Assembly: GCA_023426245.1 (NCBI GenBank)
Contig: JAFABB010000030.1
Coordinates: forward strand, 62,001-126,000
DNA: 64,000 nucleotides
Reading direction: 5' to 3'
DNA from: Bacillota bacterium
GTDB lineage: Bacteria > Bacillota > UBA4882 > UBA8346
Shown piece after piece: positions 42,818-52,438 of this stretch (its first letter is position 1; every line of letters begins with the position of its first letter). The translations under genes and the position numbers were made by a program. The notes under the pieces are model-generated. The model saw only the letters and a program-made list of their open reading frames with translations, did no database searches and was not told the origin of the DNA.

Positions 42818-43228
42818 CGTGAACCCTCCATTCTTAAATATTTTGATTAAAATAAAATCGCCCTTCGTTGGACGATTTTGATGACTTCGCAATTTATTAA
42901 AACCCAATTTTGATTTATACCTATTTTATTATAAACCAGATTGAAATTGAAGTAAAGAATTTTAGACCCCTCAACCGATATAAAATCCGGTCGTAAACAT
43001 GTAGACAACCCACTTGCTTTTGTGAAATTATCTTTACATAATGCAAATTCTAATCCTTATGCCAAAAAATGTGCTATACTAATTCTTGATAATCTTTTAT
43101 GGAATTTTTCGACCGTTTTCCGGTCCGCTACGATGGGCACCGCACACCCTGGCCAAATTTTTACTCCTTGTCCAGGCTGGCAGGGGCGGATAATTACTTT
43201 AAAAATGTAATCGGAGGCCGTTAGAAAA
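42818..43228 (+). promoter_or_regulatory. Promoter and leader of the SET-domain gene
   Basis: About 410 bp without a gene. An extended -10 TGCTATACT lies at 43072-43080. The predicted 140-nt leader contains CCTGG/CCAGG (43148-43152 with 43172-43176) and a small ATTAC/GTAAT hairpin (43193-43211) just before the GGAGG site. No known riboswitch recognised. Confidence 0.4.
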
Positions 43229-43765
43229 ATGAGTTTTAATTATCTGAGTCCCAAAGCGGAGACTCGTAAAAGCGATATCTCCAATTACGGTACATTCGCC
43301 CGTAAAAAAATACAAAAAGGAGAACTCATCGCTGTTTTTGGTGGATTTGTGATGAACACGGACATCGTCAAGAATTTAGCCGGGGCTGCCAAATATATGG
43401 TATTACAGGTTGACGATCATCAATTTATCGGTTCCAGAACCAACAAAGAATTTGGTAATGGTGATTATATTAACCATTCCTGTGATCCCAATTCGGGAAT
43501 TAGAGGTCAGATTGATTTGGTCGCCATGAGGGATATCGAAGCCAACGAAGAAATTACTTTTGACTACTGTATGACCATTTCGGATGCTTTATTTGACCGG
43601 ATGGAATGTCACTGTGGCGCTAAAAATTGCCGGAAAGTCATCACTTCTGGCGATTGGAAACTTCAAAGTCTCCAAGAAAAGTATAAAGGCTATTTTTCTT
43701 ATTACTTGCAACAGAAAATAGCGAATTCCCCCGGGCAAGTGAACTTTCATCTGCCTGCTCTTTAA
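43229..43765 (+). CDS. SET-domain protein (putative protein-lysine methyltransferase)
   Basis: A 178-residue protein with SET-domain motifs in order: SNYGTFARKKIQKGELIAVFGG, GDYINHSCDPNSGI (the NHSCxPN pseudoknot motif), EITFDYC (the pseudoknot partner with catalytic Tyr) and a post-SET-like CHCGAKNCR. In eukaryotes this fold methylates histone lysines with S-adenosylmethionine; bacterial members have few known substrates. GGAGG lies 11 nt before the ATG. It may be co-transcribed with the AEC transporter 38 nt downstream. Confidence 0.9.
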   Translation: MSFNYLSPKAETRKSDISNYGTFARKKIQKGELIAVFGGFVMNTDIVKNLAGAAKYMVLQVDDHQFIGSRTNKEFGNGDYINHSCDPNSGIRGQIDLVAMRDIEANEEITFDYCMTISDALFDRMECHCGAKNCRKVITSGDWKLQSLQEKYKGYFSYYLQQKIANSPGQVNFHLPAL

Positions 43766-43803
43766 TAGGCCCAAGAAGCCAACGACATTAGGAAATATAA
43801 ATC

Positions 43804-44706
43804 ATGCAAAATGTTCTTACCGAACAAGTTTCCATCTTATTTTTATTGATGCTGGTGGGCTTCATCGCCCGAAAAAAAGACTTGTTAAATCCCGAACTTG
43901 ATGCCGGTATCACGGAGGTTTTGCTTAATATCACCGTTCCGTGCATGATTGTTTCTTCATTTCATCTTAAGTTTTCTACGGAAATTTTGCACAATGCCAT
44001 CACGCTTTTTGCAGCCGCGATGGTGGCTCATGGGTTATCAGCTTTGGTTGCCTTTCTAATTTCGTTGAAAAGCCCTCAGTCTGATCGGAAAGTCCTACAA
44101 TTTGTCATAATTTTTTCAAACACCGGTTTTATGGGATTGCCGGTTTTAGGAAGTTTATTTGGTCCGATGGGGGTTTTTTATGGTTCAATTTATGTAGTGG
44201 TCTTTAATATTTTAGTTTGGTCACTGGGAGTATGGATTTTTACCGGAAAAGAAGGGGTTCGAGTCCGAAAAGTATTGACCAACCCAGCCATTATCGCAGT
44301 ATTCATCGGTTTCCTTATTTTTCTGCTTTCCGTTCCGCTTCCGGTTCCATTGTTCAAAACCCTTGATATGGTTGGATCAATGACTACACCCTTATCCATG
44401 ATTATCATTGGCTCGATGTTGACAGAACTGAAGTTAAAAGAATTATTAACCGGTTGGACAATCTATTACGGCGCTGTTTTTAGACTGTTCATTATGCCGT
44501 TCTTTATTGCAATTTTGCTAAACTATTTTGGAGTTCGGGAAGATTTGTTGAAAATCACCGTTACGTCTGTAGCCATGCCGGCAGCCACGATGACTGCTAT
44601 TTTTGCCGAAAAATATCATGGAAACAGTTTACTGGCCTCACGGATGGTTTTCATAACCACCGCCTTATCGTTAGTGACTATACCCTTGGTTATTATGCTT
44701 ATTTAA
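43804..44706 (+). CDS. AEC-family (auxin efflux carrier-like) transporter
   Basis: A 300-residue membrane protein with about ten helices, LLNITVPCMIVSSF near residue 40 and IFSNTGFMGLPVLGSLFG near residue 100, both characteristic of AEC/PIN-like carriers, and LTSVAMPAATMTAIFAEKY-like C-terminal text. Bacterial members move malate or other organic acids. AGGAAA precedes the start. Co-directional with the SET gene and TerC gene. Confidence 0.9.
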   Translation: MQNVLTEQVSILFLLMLVGFIARKKDLLNPELDAGITEVLLNITVPCMIVSSFHLKFSTEILHNAITLFAAAMVAHGLSALVAFLISLKSPQSDRKVLQFVIIFSNTGFMGLPVLGSLFGPMGVFYGSIYVVVFNILVWSLGVWIFTGKEGVRVRKVLTNPAIIAVFIGFLIFLLSVPLPVPLFKTLDMVGSMTTPLSMIIIGSMLTELKLKELLTGWTIYYGAVFRLFIMPFFIAILLNYFGVREDLLKITVTSVAMPAATMTAIFAEKYHGNSLLASRMVFITTALSLVTIPLVIMLI

Positions 44707-44741
44707 TATTAAATTTATATAAAAGAAGGATGAAACAGACA

Positions 44742-45614
44742 ATGCCAATTAAACGGGCTTTAAAATGGGTTGCTTTCTGGGCCGGTTTAGCCCTCCTTTT
44801 TGATTTAGGAATTTATTTCTGGCCGGCTAAACAAATTGCAGCATTTTTTCACTTAAAAGACTATGTTTGGCCGGGTCAGGAATACGCTTTACAATTCCTG
44901 GGCGGTTACATTATTGAACAAAGCCTGAGTTTGGACAACCTTTTCGTTTTTTTACTCGTATTCAGCAGTTTTAATATTCCGGCACTTTACCAAAGACGAG
45001 TTCTCAACTACGGAATTATCGGCGCCATCATCTTACGGTTGATCTTCATTGTGCTTGGGGTGGCCGTTGTCAACCGTTTCCACTGGGTACTTTACATATT
45101 CGGTTTATTATTAATCTTTAGCGGTTTCAAAATGTTTTTTGGGGGGGAAAAGGCCCCGGAGTTTCAGGGTAATCATCCGGTCTTCCGGATCCTCGGAAAA
45201 ATGATTCCGGTTTCGGCAACCTTGGAAGATGAAAAATTTTTCATCCGTAAAAATCGTATCCTTTATGCCACTCCACTTTTAGCAATCCTAATCATTATCG
45301 AATTTTCAGATATTTTGTTTGCGATTGACTCCATCCCGGCGATATTTTCCATTACCACCAATCCTTTTATTGTATACACTTCAAATATTTTTGCTATTTT
45401 AGGCCTCCGGAGCCTTTATTTTGTTTTGGAAAAATTGCATAGCGCCTTCCGGTATGTCAAATATGGGGTTGCCTTTATTCTCATATTCACCGGCGTCAAA
45501 CTGGCTGCACTCTTTTTCAAATTTGAAATTTCAATCGGCTTGTCCATAGCAGTTATTTTCGGAATCCTGGTTCTCAGTATATTCCTTTCAATACTCCATC
45601 CCGAGAAGGCTTAA
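44742..45614 (+). CDS. TerC/Alx-family membrane protein
   Basis: About 290 residues. The start at 44742 (MPIKRALKW) has AAGGATG 9 nt upstream; an ATG at 44730 lies immediately after GAAGG. About nine helices. Conserved TerC blocks are GGYIIEQSLSLDNLFVFLLVFSSF with the metal-binding Asp, and IEFSDILFAIDSIPAIFSIT. The family exports manganese or handles metal stress. The last 27 nt overlap the convergent ABC gene. No yybP-ykoY leader is possible in the 35-nt gap before it. Confidence 0.92.
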   Translation: MPIKRALKWVAFWAGLALLFDLGIYFWPAKQIAAFFHLKDYVWPGQEYALQFLGGYIIEQSLSLDNLFVFLLVFSSFNIPALYQRRVLNYGIIGAIILRLIFIVLGVAVVNRFHWVLYIFGLLLIFSGFKMFFGGEKAPEFQGNHPVFRILGKMIPVSATLEDEKFFIRKNRILYATPLLAILIIIEFSDILFAIDSIPAIFSITTNPFIVYTSNIFAILGLRSLYFVLEKLHSAFRYVKYGVAFILIFTGVKLAALFFKFEISIGLSIAVIFGILVLSIFLSILHPEKA

Positions 45615-47357
45615 ATTTGAAAACAAAGCATTATTATTAACTTTTTCATAATTCCATTTTCCCGTGCCCAATATATGCAATCTGTTTTGATGATACCGAT
45701 TGAGAGTTTGGCGATGCCCCACACTGATCACTGTAGTGTTTTTTAACCTATCGCTGACCAGCTGGTATAGAAGACCCTCTGTCGGTTCATCCAAAGCCGA
45801 TGTTGCCTCATCAAGGAAAAGCCACATCGGACTCTGTAACAACGCCCTTATAAACGCAATACGTTGTTGCTCACCCAAAGAAAGGATTAGCGACCAATTC
45901 TCCACTTCATCCAGTCTCGGGATTAATTCATTCAATTTACAGACGTTCATTAATTCGATCAGCATTTTATCCGATATAGCGCCTGTCCTTTGAGGGTATA
46001 GTAAAACATCCCGCAAAGTACCCAATGGTAAATATGGCTTTTGAGGTAAAAATAAAATTCCTTCATTTTCAGCCCGATTCAATTTTCCCTTGGCAAATGG
46101 CCAAAGGCCTGCGAGAGTCCTTATCAAAGTACTTTTACCGGAACCGGAAGGTCCGGTAATTAAAAGATTTTCACCGCGGCCTATCTCAAATTCTAATTGT
46201 TCAATCAGGGTTTCCCCATCCGGTCTCCGAATGGTCATCCCGGATACCGAGAATTCCGAATTGCTATTATATCCCTTGTTTATGATGGCTTTTTCCGAAA
46301 TACGCTCCGTCTCCCGGAGATGGTTTTTAAAGTCAACCAAGCGATCGCGAATAGCTTGCCATTCGGCGATGGACGAATAACTGTTCACAAAATAGGAGAG
46401 GGAGTCTTGGACCCTGCCAAATGCAGATGCGATTTGAATTAATCCCCCCAGTTGAATCTGATGGCTGAAATAGCGCGGAGCAGCTACTAAAAAGGGGAAT
46501 ATTATCGCCAGCTGAGAATATCCTGAAGTCAGCCAGGTCAATTTCTTTTGCCGCCTCATCAAAGTGTGGAAATTCTTAAACACTTTGAGAAAACGCTCTT
46601 GAAAGATGTGTTTTTCATTGTTTTCCCCATGATAAAAGGCTATGCTTTCTGAGTTTTCGCGTAACCGGACCAGGCTAAAGCGAAAGTCGGCTTCATAACG
46701 TTGCTGTTCAAAGTTAATTTGAACCAGCGGCCGGCCAATTTTGGATGTCAACCAAGTGCCGATAATGGCATAGCCCAGAGCTGTCCATACCATATATCCC
46801 GGTACTCTCCAGACATTTCCTCCCCAGGAGATTGGTAAAGACCCGGAGAGTTGCCACAAAATGAAAATAAACGAACTCAGGGTCACAATGGCTTTTAAAC
46901 ATCCAAGCACCAGATTTAAGGTTGAAGAGACAAACATCCGGATATCGTCACTGATGCGTTGATCGGGATTATCAGTCGGATTGCCCACCAGTTGCAACCG
47001 GTAATAATTTTGCTTCCAAAGCCATTGGCCTATATAATGATCCGTCATCCACCGGCGCCAACGAATTTCCAGTACTTGCTGGAAATACTGTTCATATACT
47101 GAAATCACAATGTAGATCCCGGCTAGGATTGAAAAATAACCCAAAGCGTGCAGAAAAACACTTTGGTTATATTTTTGCAAAGCGTTATAAAAAGTGTTAT
47201 TCCAGGCATTTAATAATACTAAAATGTATACATCACCCAAATTAAGGGCAATAATTAAGGCGAGCAGTCCCCGCGCTTGCCATTTGTTATCCGAGTTCCA
47301 GTATTCACTGATTAAACTCCAGGTTCCTTTTGAAAAAATGTGGCCGATTTTAATCAT
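45588..47357 (-). CDS. SbmA/BacA-like ABC transporter, permease fused to ATPase (YddA type)
   Basis: A 589-residue half-transporter. The N-terminal part has about five to six helices and the SbmA/BacA-type signature QQVLEIRWRRWMTDHYIGQWLW, NPDQRISDDIRMF. The C-terminal ATPase has Walker A GPSGSGKSTLIR, signature LSLGEQQRIAFIRAL and Walker B MWLFLDEATSALDE. Relatives import peptides, B12 or very-long-chain fatty acids. AAGGA lies 8 nt before the ATG. It overlaps terC tail to tail. Confidence 0.9.
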   Translation of the reverse strand: MIKIGHIFSKGTWSLISEYWNSDNKWQARGLLALIIALNLGDVYILVLLNAWNNTFYNALQKYNQSVFLHALGYFSILAGIYIVISVYEQYFQQVLEIRWRRWMTDHYIGQWLWKQNYYRLQLVGNPTDNPDQRISDDIRMFVSSTLNLVLGCLKAIVTLSSFIFILWQLSGSLPISWGGNVWRVPGYMVWTALGYAIIGTWLTSKIGRPLVQINFEQQRYEADFRFSLVRLRENSESIAFYHGENNEKHIFQERFLKVFKNFHTLMRRQKKLTWLTSGYSQLAIIFPFLVAAPRYFSHQIQLGGLIQIASAFGRVQDSLSYFVNSYSSIAEWQAIRDRLVDFKNHLRETERISEKAIINKGYNSNSEFSVSGMTIRRPDGETLIEQLEFEIGRGENLLITGPSGSGKSTLIRTLAGLWPFAKGKLNRAENEGILFLPQKPYLPLGTLRDVLLYPQRTGAISDKMLIELMNVCKLNELIPRLDEVENWSLILSLGEQQRIAFIRALLQSPMWLFLDEATSALDEPTEGLLYQLVSDRLKNTTVISVGHRQTLNRYHQNRLHILGTGKWNYEKVNNNALFSNLSLLGMEY

Positions 47358-47621
47358 TCATTCGATCCTTCCTAGAAATCATTTTCGTAGCTTACGGCAT
47401 GGAATTTTTTTCGTAAAAATTACTATTCCATCAGCTAAACGGCCTTTTATTCCATCAGTTGCAGGTTCATTATTCCAGAACTGACAACCGTATCAAAACG
47501 ATTCGGTTTCTTCTAAAGAATAAAAAGGATTTCGAAGTTTTTTCCCGAAAAACTTTGGTAGGAATGGTCTTAATTTTTAAAAGATCATGTTCAAAAAAAT
47601 CTCTCGAGGTGGTGCAAGCCC

Positions 47622-48122
47622 ATGGATTTCTTTAGTTTTGCCGCTCAAATCTCACCATTTGCTGCAACTTGTTTTATCCTAGGCATCCTCTTGTTATTGG
47701 TCGAGATGATCCATCCGGGCTTTGGAGTTCCCGGTATTACCGGTATTGCTTTGCTTTTTTTAGGCGTATTTCTTTCGGCCCGCACCTGGACAGAGGTATT
47801 GGCTTTGACCTTAATTATCCTCGGACTCATCGGACTCGCTCTCTCGTTCGTTTTCAATTCAGCCAAAAGCGGTTATCTATCCAAAAAGCTCATTCTTCAG
47901 CAAAAGTCCGTTAAAGAATCCGGATATGTGGCAGTTGCTGATCAAAGTGAGCTTTTGGAAAAAGAAGGTACCGCGCTAACGGTTCTACGCCCCTCCGGAA
48001 AAGCCGATTTTGATGGAACAGTCATTGATGTGGTCACCGAAGGGGATTTCATCCCGGAGAAGTCCAAGATCCGCGTGATAAAAGTTGAAGGGAGCCGAGT
48101 GATCGTCCGTACTTCGGAATAA
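47622..48122 (+). CDS. NfeD family membrane protein
   Basis: A 166-residue protein with two to three helices (CFILGILLLLVEMIHPGFGVPGITGIALLFLGVFL; VLALTLIILGLIGLAL) and a C-terminal OB-fold (GTALTVLRPSGKADFDGTVIDVVTEGDFIPEKSKIRVIKVEGSRVIVR). This is the short NfeD form that partners with flotillins. GAGGTGG precedes the start. It is 24 nt upstream of floA. Confidence 0.93.
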   Translation: MDFFSFAAQISPFAATCFILGILLLLVEMIHPGFGVPGITGIALLFLGVFLSARTWTEVLALTLIILGLIGLALSFVFNSAKSGYLSKKLILQQKSVKESGYVAVADQSELLEKEGTALTVLRPSGKADFDGTVIDVVTEGDFIPEKSKIRVIKVEGSRVIVRTSE

Positions 48123-48146
48123 AAAATCATAGGAGGTATATGAAAA

Positions 48147-49136
48147 ATGGAACTTTTGGGACCGATTTTCCTGATCTTTGCCATCATTATTGTGTTGTCG
48201 ATTTTTTTCAGTTTTTTCCCGCTCGGTTTATGGATCTCCGCCCGGGCCGCAGGAGTGCAGCTGGGAATATTCAATTTAGTCGGAATGCGGCTGCGCCGGG
48301 TTATCCCCGGTCAAATCGTATTGCCCCTCGTAAAAGCCGTAAAGGCAGGCCTGGATGTGAATGCCAATCAACTTGAAGCCCATTTTCTGGCTGGCGGCAA
48401 CGTTGACAAAGTAGTGAATGCTTTGATTGCCGCTCATCGTGCCGATATGAATTTAAAATTTGAACGGGCGGCTGCTATCGACCTTGCCGGGCGTGATGTT
48501 TTGGAAGCCGTTAAAATGAGCGTCAACCCCAAAGTCATCGAAACCCCTAATGTCTCTGCGGTTGCCAAGGATGGTATCGAATTGATTACCAAAGCCAGAG
48601 TAACGGTAAGAGCCAACATCGATCGCCTAATCGGCGGCGCCGGCGAAGCCACTGTTCTGGCTCGGGTGGGCGAAGGCATCGTTACCACAGTCGGTTCTTC
48701 GCCCTCCTATTATGAAGTGCTTGAAAATCCCGACCGGATATCGAAAACCGTGCTTAGTAAAGGGCTTGATGCCGGTACCGCTTTTGAAATTTTATCCATC
48801 GATATCGCTGATGTTGATGTAGGCCGTAATATTGGCGCCCAACTGCTTACATTAAAAGCAGAGGCCGATAAGAATATCGCTCAGGCCAAAGCGGAAGAAC
48901 GCAGGGCGATGGCTGTTGCCAAAGAGCAGGAAATGAAAGCCGTGGTAGTGGAAATGCAGGCTAAAGTTGTAGAAGCCGAGTCCGAAGTGCCAAAAGCCAT
49001 GGCCACTGCTTTAAGAGAAGGAAAAATGGGAGTCATGGATTACTATAACATGCAAAATCTCATATCCGATACCCAGATGAGAAATACCATCTCCAATTCG
49101 GAAAAACCGGAAGCTCCTGGAAGTGAAAAGAAATGA
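48147..49136 (+). CDS. floA: Flotillin-like protein FloA
   Basis: A 329-residue SPFH-domain protein with an N-terminal membrane hairpin (GPIFLIFAIIIVLSIFFSFFPLGLWISA) and the FloA-specific KAGLDVNANQLEAHFLAGGNVDKVVNALIAAHRA. A C-terminal coiled coil (NIAQAKAEERRAMAVAKEQEMKAVVVEMQAKVVEAE) follows. FloA organises functional membrane microdomains in Bacillota. AGGAGGT lies 10 nt before the ATG. Its stop overlaps the next gene by 4 nt. Confidence 0.97.
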   Translation: MELLGPIFLIFAIIIVLSIFFSFFPLGLWISARAAGVQLGIFNLVGMRLRRVIPGQIVLPLVKAVKAGLDVNANQLEAHFLAGGNVDKVVNALIAAHRADMNLKFERAAAIDLAGRDVLEAVKMSVNPKVIETPNVSAVAKDGIELITKARVTVRANIDRLIGGAGEATVLARVGEGIVTTVGSSPSYYEVLENPDRISKTVLSKGLDAGTAFEILSIDIADVDVGRNIGAQLLTLKAEADKNIAQAKAEERRAMAVAKEQEMKAVVVEMQAKVVEAESEVPKAMATALREGKMGVMDYYNMQNLISDTQMRNTISNSEKPEAPGSEKK

Positions 49137-49432
49137 GAGACCCTTGGGAAACGGACGAGCCAATTAAAGAAGACCCTCCGGTAACGCCGAAAAACAATGT
49201 CAATACCGGCCCGCTTGCAAGCGGGCCATCGGAACCGCGTGTTGCTTTGCATCATCTGTCAATGGAAAAAGCAAAACCCACCGGGGAAAATAGCCCTTCC
49301 AAATCGTGTTCCGATGCTGATAAAACCGTAAAACCCCTTGCTTTTCTCACATTGAACCGGGATAATTTCCTGCAGGGAATCATCTGGGCGGAAATTTTGG
49401 GAAAACCCCTTTCCAAAAGGGGACGACGATAA
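49133..49432 (+). CDS. Small protein downstream of floA, unknown function
   Basis: A 99-residue protein whose ATG overlaps the floA stop (ATGA), so it is translationally coupled. The first 65 residues are proline/serine/charge-rich and probably disordered. The C-terminus DNFLQGIIWAEILGKPLSKRGRR resembles the 'xxIIWSEILGPPxxxR' tails of small proteins encoded elsewhere in Clostridia. It may be an accessory of the NfeD-FloA complex; that is inference. Confidence 0.7.
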   Translation: MRDPWETDEPIKEDPPVTPKNNVNTGPLASGPSEPRVALHHLSMEKAKPTGENSPSKSCSDADKTVKPLAFLTLNRDNFLQGIIWAEILGKPLSKRGRR

Positions 49433-49439
49433 ATTCAAT

Positions 49440-49478
49440 AAAAAAATGCCCTTTCCGGAAAAGTAGGGGCATTTTTTT
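49440..49478. terminator. Bidirectional terminator between floA operon and cyclase operon
   Basis: AAAAAAATGCCC (49440-49451) pairs with GGGGCATTTTTTT (49466-49478); flanking A and T runs serve both strands. Confidence 0.9.
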
Positions 49479-49492
49479 GTTGCCAGTGCGCC

Positions 49493-50380
49493 TCAAGGAA
49501 GTTTAAACCAGTCAAACGGTTTAACGCTCTTTATGGTCTCAACCAGTTCCACCCGTACCCCGGTTCCTTCCGGAATTAATTTAAGCTGACCAAGGTACTC
49601 ATCATCGCCATGATATACGTTAACCAAAGTTTCTTCCGCTATTTTGGGATCCCGTACAAAAAAGCTGGTCATATTTTTACGCTGCCGGGGATCAAGGATA
49701 CACCCTAGAGCCTTTTTGTCTTTCAAGTAAACACTTAAACCATATTGATAACTTTTGAGTTCTGCGACTTTGCTTTCACCGGTTCGGATTTGTTCCTGCA
49801 ATCGAAGAATTTCCGCCTGTTTTTGAGCTAATTTGTTCTCATAAGCTTTTGTGAGCTGATCAATTTGTTTTTGACCTTTCATTTGCAGCCGCTGCAAGGA
49901 TTTCTTATCGGTCTTCTCAAGATCTGCCTGTTCTTGAACTTGTTCCTTAATCTTTTGAACTTCCTGGTCAAAAGAATTTCGTAAATTGCGTATTTCTCCT
50001 TTTTTACTGTCGAGTTCCCTATTTTTAACCGAAAGTTCCTTGGCCTTTGTATCAAGTTCGGCGCTTTTTTGGTGAAGTTCCTCTTCCTTTTCCTTGGCTG
50101 CACTTAAAGTTTCTTTTAGGCGTAAATCCTCAAAATCGGAAATATCAATACTCACTTGCTTCGATTTGACTTCCAGGTAGTGCGTGGTATATACTGTAGC
50201 ACCAATTAACACCAAAATAAAACCGAAGAATATAAAATAGGGTTTGATGTCCCGGTTGTTCTTGGTCTTAGAAAATTCTTCCTCCAAGGAATATATTTGG
50301 GGTTGTTCAGATTCAACCAATAAATTTTCCAAAAAATGGTTTTTACTGAATTCTTCGGTTATTTTGTTTCCAGGTTCCAT
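49493..50380 (-). CDS. Single-pass membrane protein with long coiled coil, coupled to cyclase gene
   Basis: About 295 residues from the ATG at 50380 (GGAG 6 nt upstream). A short acidic cytoplasmic N-terminus, one membrane helix (PYFIFFGFILVLIGATVYTTHYL near residue 50), then a coiled coil of about 120 residues rich in K, E and Q (KEKEEELHQKSAELDTKAKE onward), and a C-terminal globular part of some 80 residues (CILDPRQRKNMTSFFVRDP). The start lies inside the end of the cyclase gene (22-nt overlap). It may be a structural or effector partner of the cyclase. No family recognised. Confidence 0.75.
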   Translation of the reverse strand: MEPGNKITEEFSKNHFLENLLVESEQPQIYSLEEEFSKTKNNRDIKPYFIFFGFILVLIGATVYTTHYLEVKSKQVSIDISDFEDLRLKETLSAAKEKEEELHQKSAELDTKAKELSVKNRELDSKKGEIRNLRNSFDQEVQKIKEQVQEQADLEKTDKKSLQRLQMKGQKQIDQLTKAYENKLAQKQAEILRLQEQIRTGESKVAELKSYQYGLSVYLKDKKALGCILDPRQRKNMTSFFVRDPKIAEETLVNVYHGDDEYLGQLKLIPEGTGVRVELVETIKSVKPFDWFKLP

Positions 50381-52122
50381 ATCCCGCTCCAATTCTCAGG
50401 GGCTCTTCCGCTTCCTGTTCTTTTTATGAATTCCTCTGTGACCGGCAGGTGGGTTTGGCCGAAAAGTCGATGAGCTTCATCCCACGACCCCTGATAATAG
50501 AATGAACGGGCCTGATCAAACCTCTGTAAATCCATGTTCAGCTCATCATTTAAGCTCGTTTGCGGTATCGGCCAGTAGATTTTTTGGCCGACTGACTTCC
50601 CCTTAACCTGTACAGTATCGATTTCTAAGAAATAAAAGCCATGTTCCGGCTGGTTTTGTTCAATATCTCTTTTGATATACTCGGAACAAATTACCGGAAC
50701 CTTGTAAAAACGGGTTAACCCCTCCAATCTTGAAGCGGAGTTAACGTTATCCCCGATTACGGTATTGGTCATCCGTTCGTAAGAACCGATATTTCCATAA
50801 AACACATTCCCGCCATCAATACCCACGCCTACTTCGACCAAAACAGCCCGGTATATCTGCTCATCCTGCGGAGTTAACTTTCCTTGAACCCGGACGATTT
50901 CTTCATAACGACGTTGCATTTCGTCGCGTAACATTTTGGCCACTTTCTGAATTTCATATCCTGCCAAGACGGCTTGATATGACTTATTGACCGCTTTATG
51001 TTGTTCTTCAACCTGAACCCCGAATACGGCCAAAACCGCATCGCCGATAATTGAGCCAATAATCCCGTCATATTGAAAAATTGCCCGAATGGCCCTTTGA
51101 TAATGGAGGTTTAAAATATTAATAATGTCAGTTCCTAAGGTTTCAGTCATCGTCGTAAAACTTTTGATATCGGAAAAAAGCACAGTCAATTCTTTTTGCT
51201 CTCCTTTAAGGAGGACGATTTTCTCACGATAGGCCTGCGTGGCGACATCTTTATTGACAAACCTCCTGAAGACGGTTAACAAATTGTTGATACTACTCGA
51301 TAAAGAATTGAAAGCCATCCCCATAAAAGTAATATTGTCATTGGTGGCCCCTTCAAGGGATATCACCTCCAATTGTTGGCCTTGAATCATGGTCATGATG
51401 GAGTCGGTGATTATTCCAATAAAACGGGTGATATGGCGGATAAAATAGATGCCAATCAGGGTGCAAATCAGGGTTATCAAGGCAATAAACAGGGATATAT
51501 CCCGGAAAATGAGCCATGAATCATGATAAAACTCATTCATCTCCTCGGCCCGAATTAAAAAAGCATCCCATTTGGGTATTCGCTTATAGACTCCATAGTA
51601 CTCTTCCCCATGAAACATGAAACTTAATGTACCATCGGAAATACCCTGACGAGTATTGGTCACGATTTTCTGCAGCGCTTTATGGTCCGTAAAATAATGT
51701 GCTTTAGGAATTTTCGATGCTTGAAAGATTACGGGGGAGCGTCTTAAATCTTCAATTTTTATGGCAATGGTGATGGACTTCTTTTTCTTATTCTTAAACT
51801 GGCGAAGGCCCCGGGCCTCAATGGCGGCTATCGAGGAACGATAGGCGGCCGGGTCCTCATTGGAATACTCATAAATATCATATTGGGAATTGGAAAAATC
51901 GTAAATCTCTTTTAAATCATTGACCAGAAGCTCTTTCATCATTTTAATCTGCTGAGCCCGGTTGAGCGTAAGATTAATATAATTCGAAGTAAAACAGGCC
52001 ACCAGGAGCGATATGGTGAAAATGATAATAATCCGGCTGGTGATGGATGTAACTTTGGTATTTCCGATTTTTTGGACATAATTTTGTTTTTTTGATGTTT
52101 GGAACATTTTTACAGTCACCAT
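50359..52122 (-). CDS. Membrane class III adenylate/guanylate cyclase, atypical substrate residues
   Basis: A 587-residue protein: membrane helix at about 30-50, extracytoplasmic sensor of about 145 residues, second helix near 205-228, a HAMP-like linker, and a class III cyclase domain. Metal-binding Asp residues are in VLFSDIKSF and IIGDAVLAVFG, and the transition-state Asn and Arg in GDNVNSASRLE. The Lys normally in 'DKxxGD' is Ser (GSIIGD), and the Asp normally in 'MDYTVIGD' is Thr (MTNTVIGD), so purine choice cannot be predicted. A C-terminal extension resembles the tail of CyaA-type sensors (AHRLFGQTHLPV). Start ribosome binding site is weak. Confidence 0.85.
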   Translation of the reverse strand: MVTVKMFQTSKKQNYVQKIGNTKVTSITSRIIIIFTISLLVACFTSNYINLTLNRAQQIKMMKELLVNDLKEIYDFSNSQYDIYEYSNEDPAAYRSSIAAIEARGLRQFKNKKKKSITIAIKIEDLRRSPVIFQASKIPKAHYFTDHKALQKIVTNTRQGISDGTLSFMFHGEEYYGVYKRIPKWDAFLIRAEEMNEFYHDSWLIFRDISLFIALITLICTLIGIYFIRHITRFIGIITDSIMTMIQGQQLEVISLEGATNDNITFMGMAFNSLSSSINNLLTVFRRFVNKDVATQAYREKIVLLKGEQKELTVLFSDIKSFTTMTETLGTDIINILNLHYQRAIRAIFQYDGIIGSIIGDAVLAVFGVQVEEQHKAVNKSYQAVLAGYEIQKVAKMLRDEMQRRYEEIVRVQGKLTPQDEQIYRAVLVEVGVGIDGGNVFYGNIGSYERMTNTVIGDNVNSASRLEGLTRFYKVPVICSEYIKRDIEQNQPEHGFYFLEIDTVQVKGKSVGQKIYWPIPQTSLNDELNMDLQRFDQARSFYYQGSWDEAHRLFGQTHLPVTEEFIKRTGSGRAPENWSGIWNLETK

Positions 52123-52438
52123 TTCTTAAAAGTGAAAGCTTGAAAATATCAATTAAAAACAACGAACTCATCATGGAAAATTGGTTGGGTTCAGACCAAA
52201 TAATTCTTTGGTTTTTCAAAATACCCAATTAACAAAAAACTACCCATGAATTCGTTGCCGCTTTCCAGGTAAAACCAATATTTTATGTATTATTTATATA
52301 CAACATATTTTTTTAATTTACCTTCCAAAATGATAAAAATTAACCAAAAAAAATAGAACCCTTCTTTCCTTTAAAACGTTCCAAAACATATATACCCGGA
52401 TTTCTAATCCTACGTATCAAAACAATTAATTTTTCACA
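52123..52438. other. AT-rich intergenic region upstream of the cyclase gene
   Basis: About 316 bp, very AT-rich. It must hold the cyclase promoter and the end of the sugar operon, but no convincing promoter, terminator hairpin or small gene was found. Confidence 0.5.

Noticed and set aside
43110..43215. Fluoride or yybP-ykoY riboswitch near SET/TerC genes
   Set aside because: Conserved motifs are absent, and the TerC gene has only a 35-nt gap before it.
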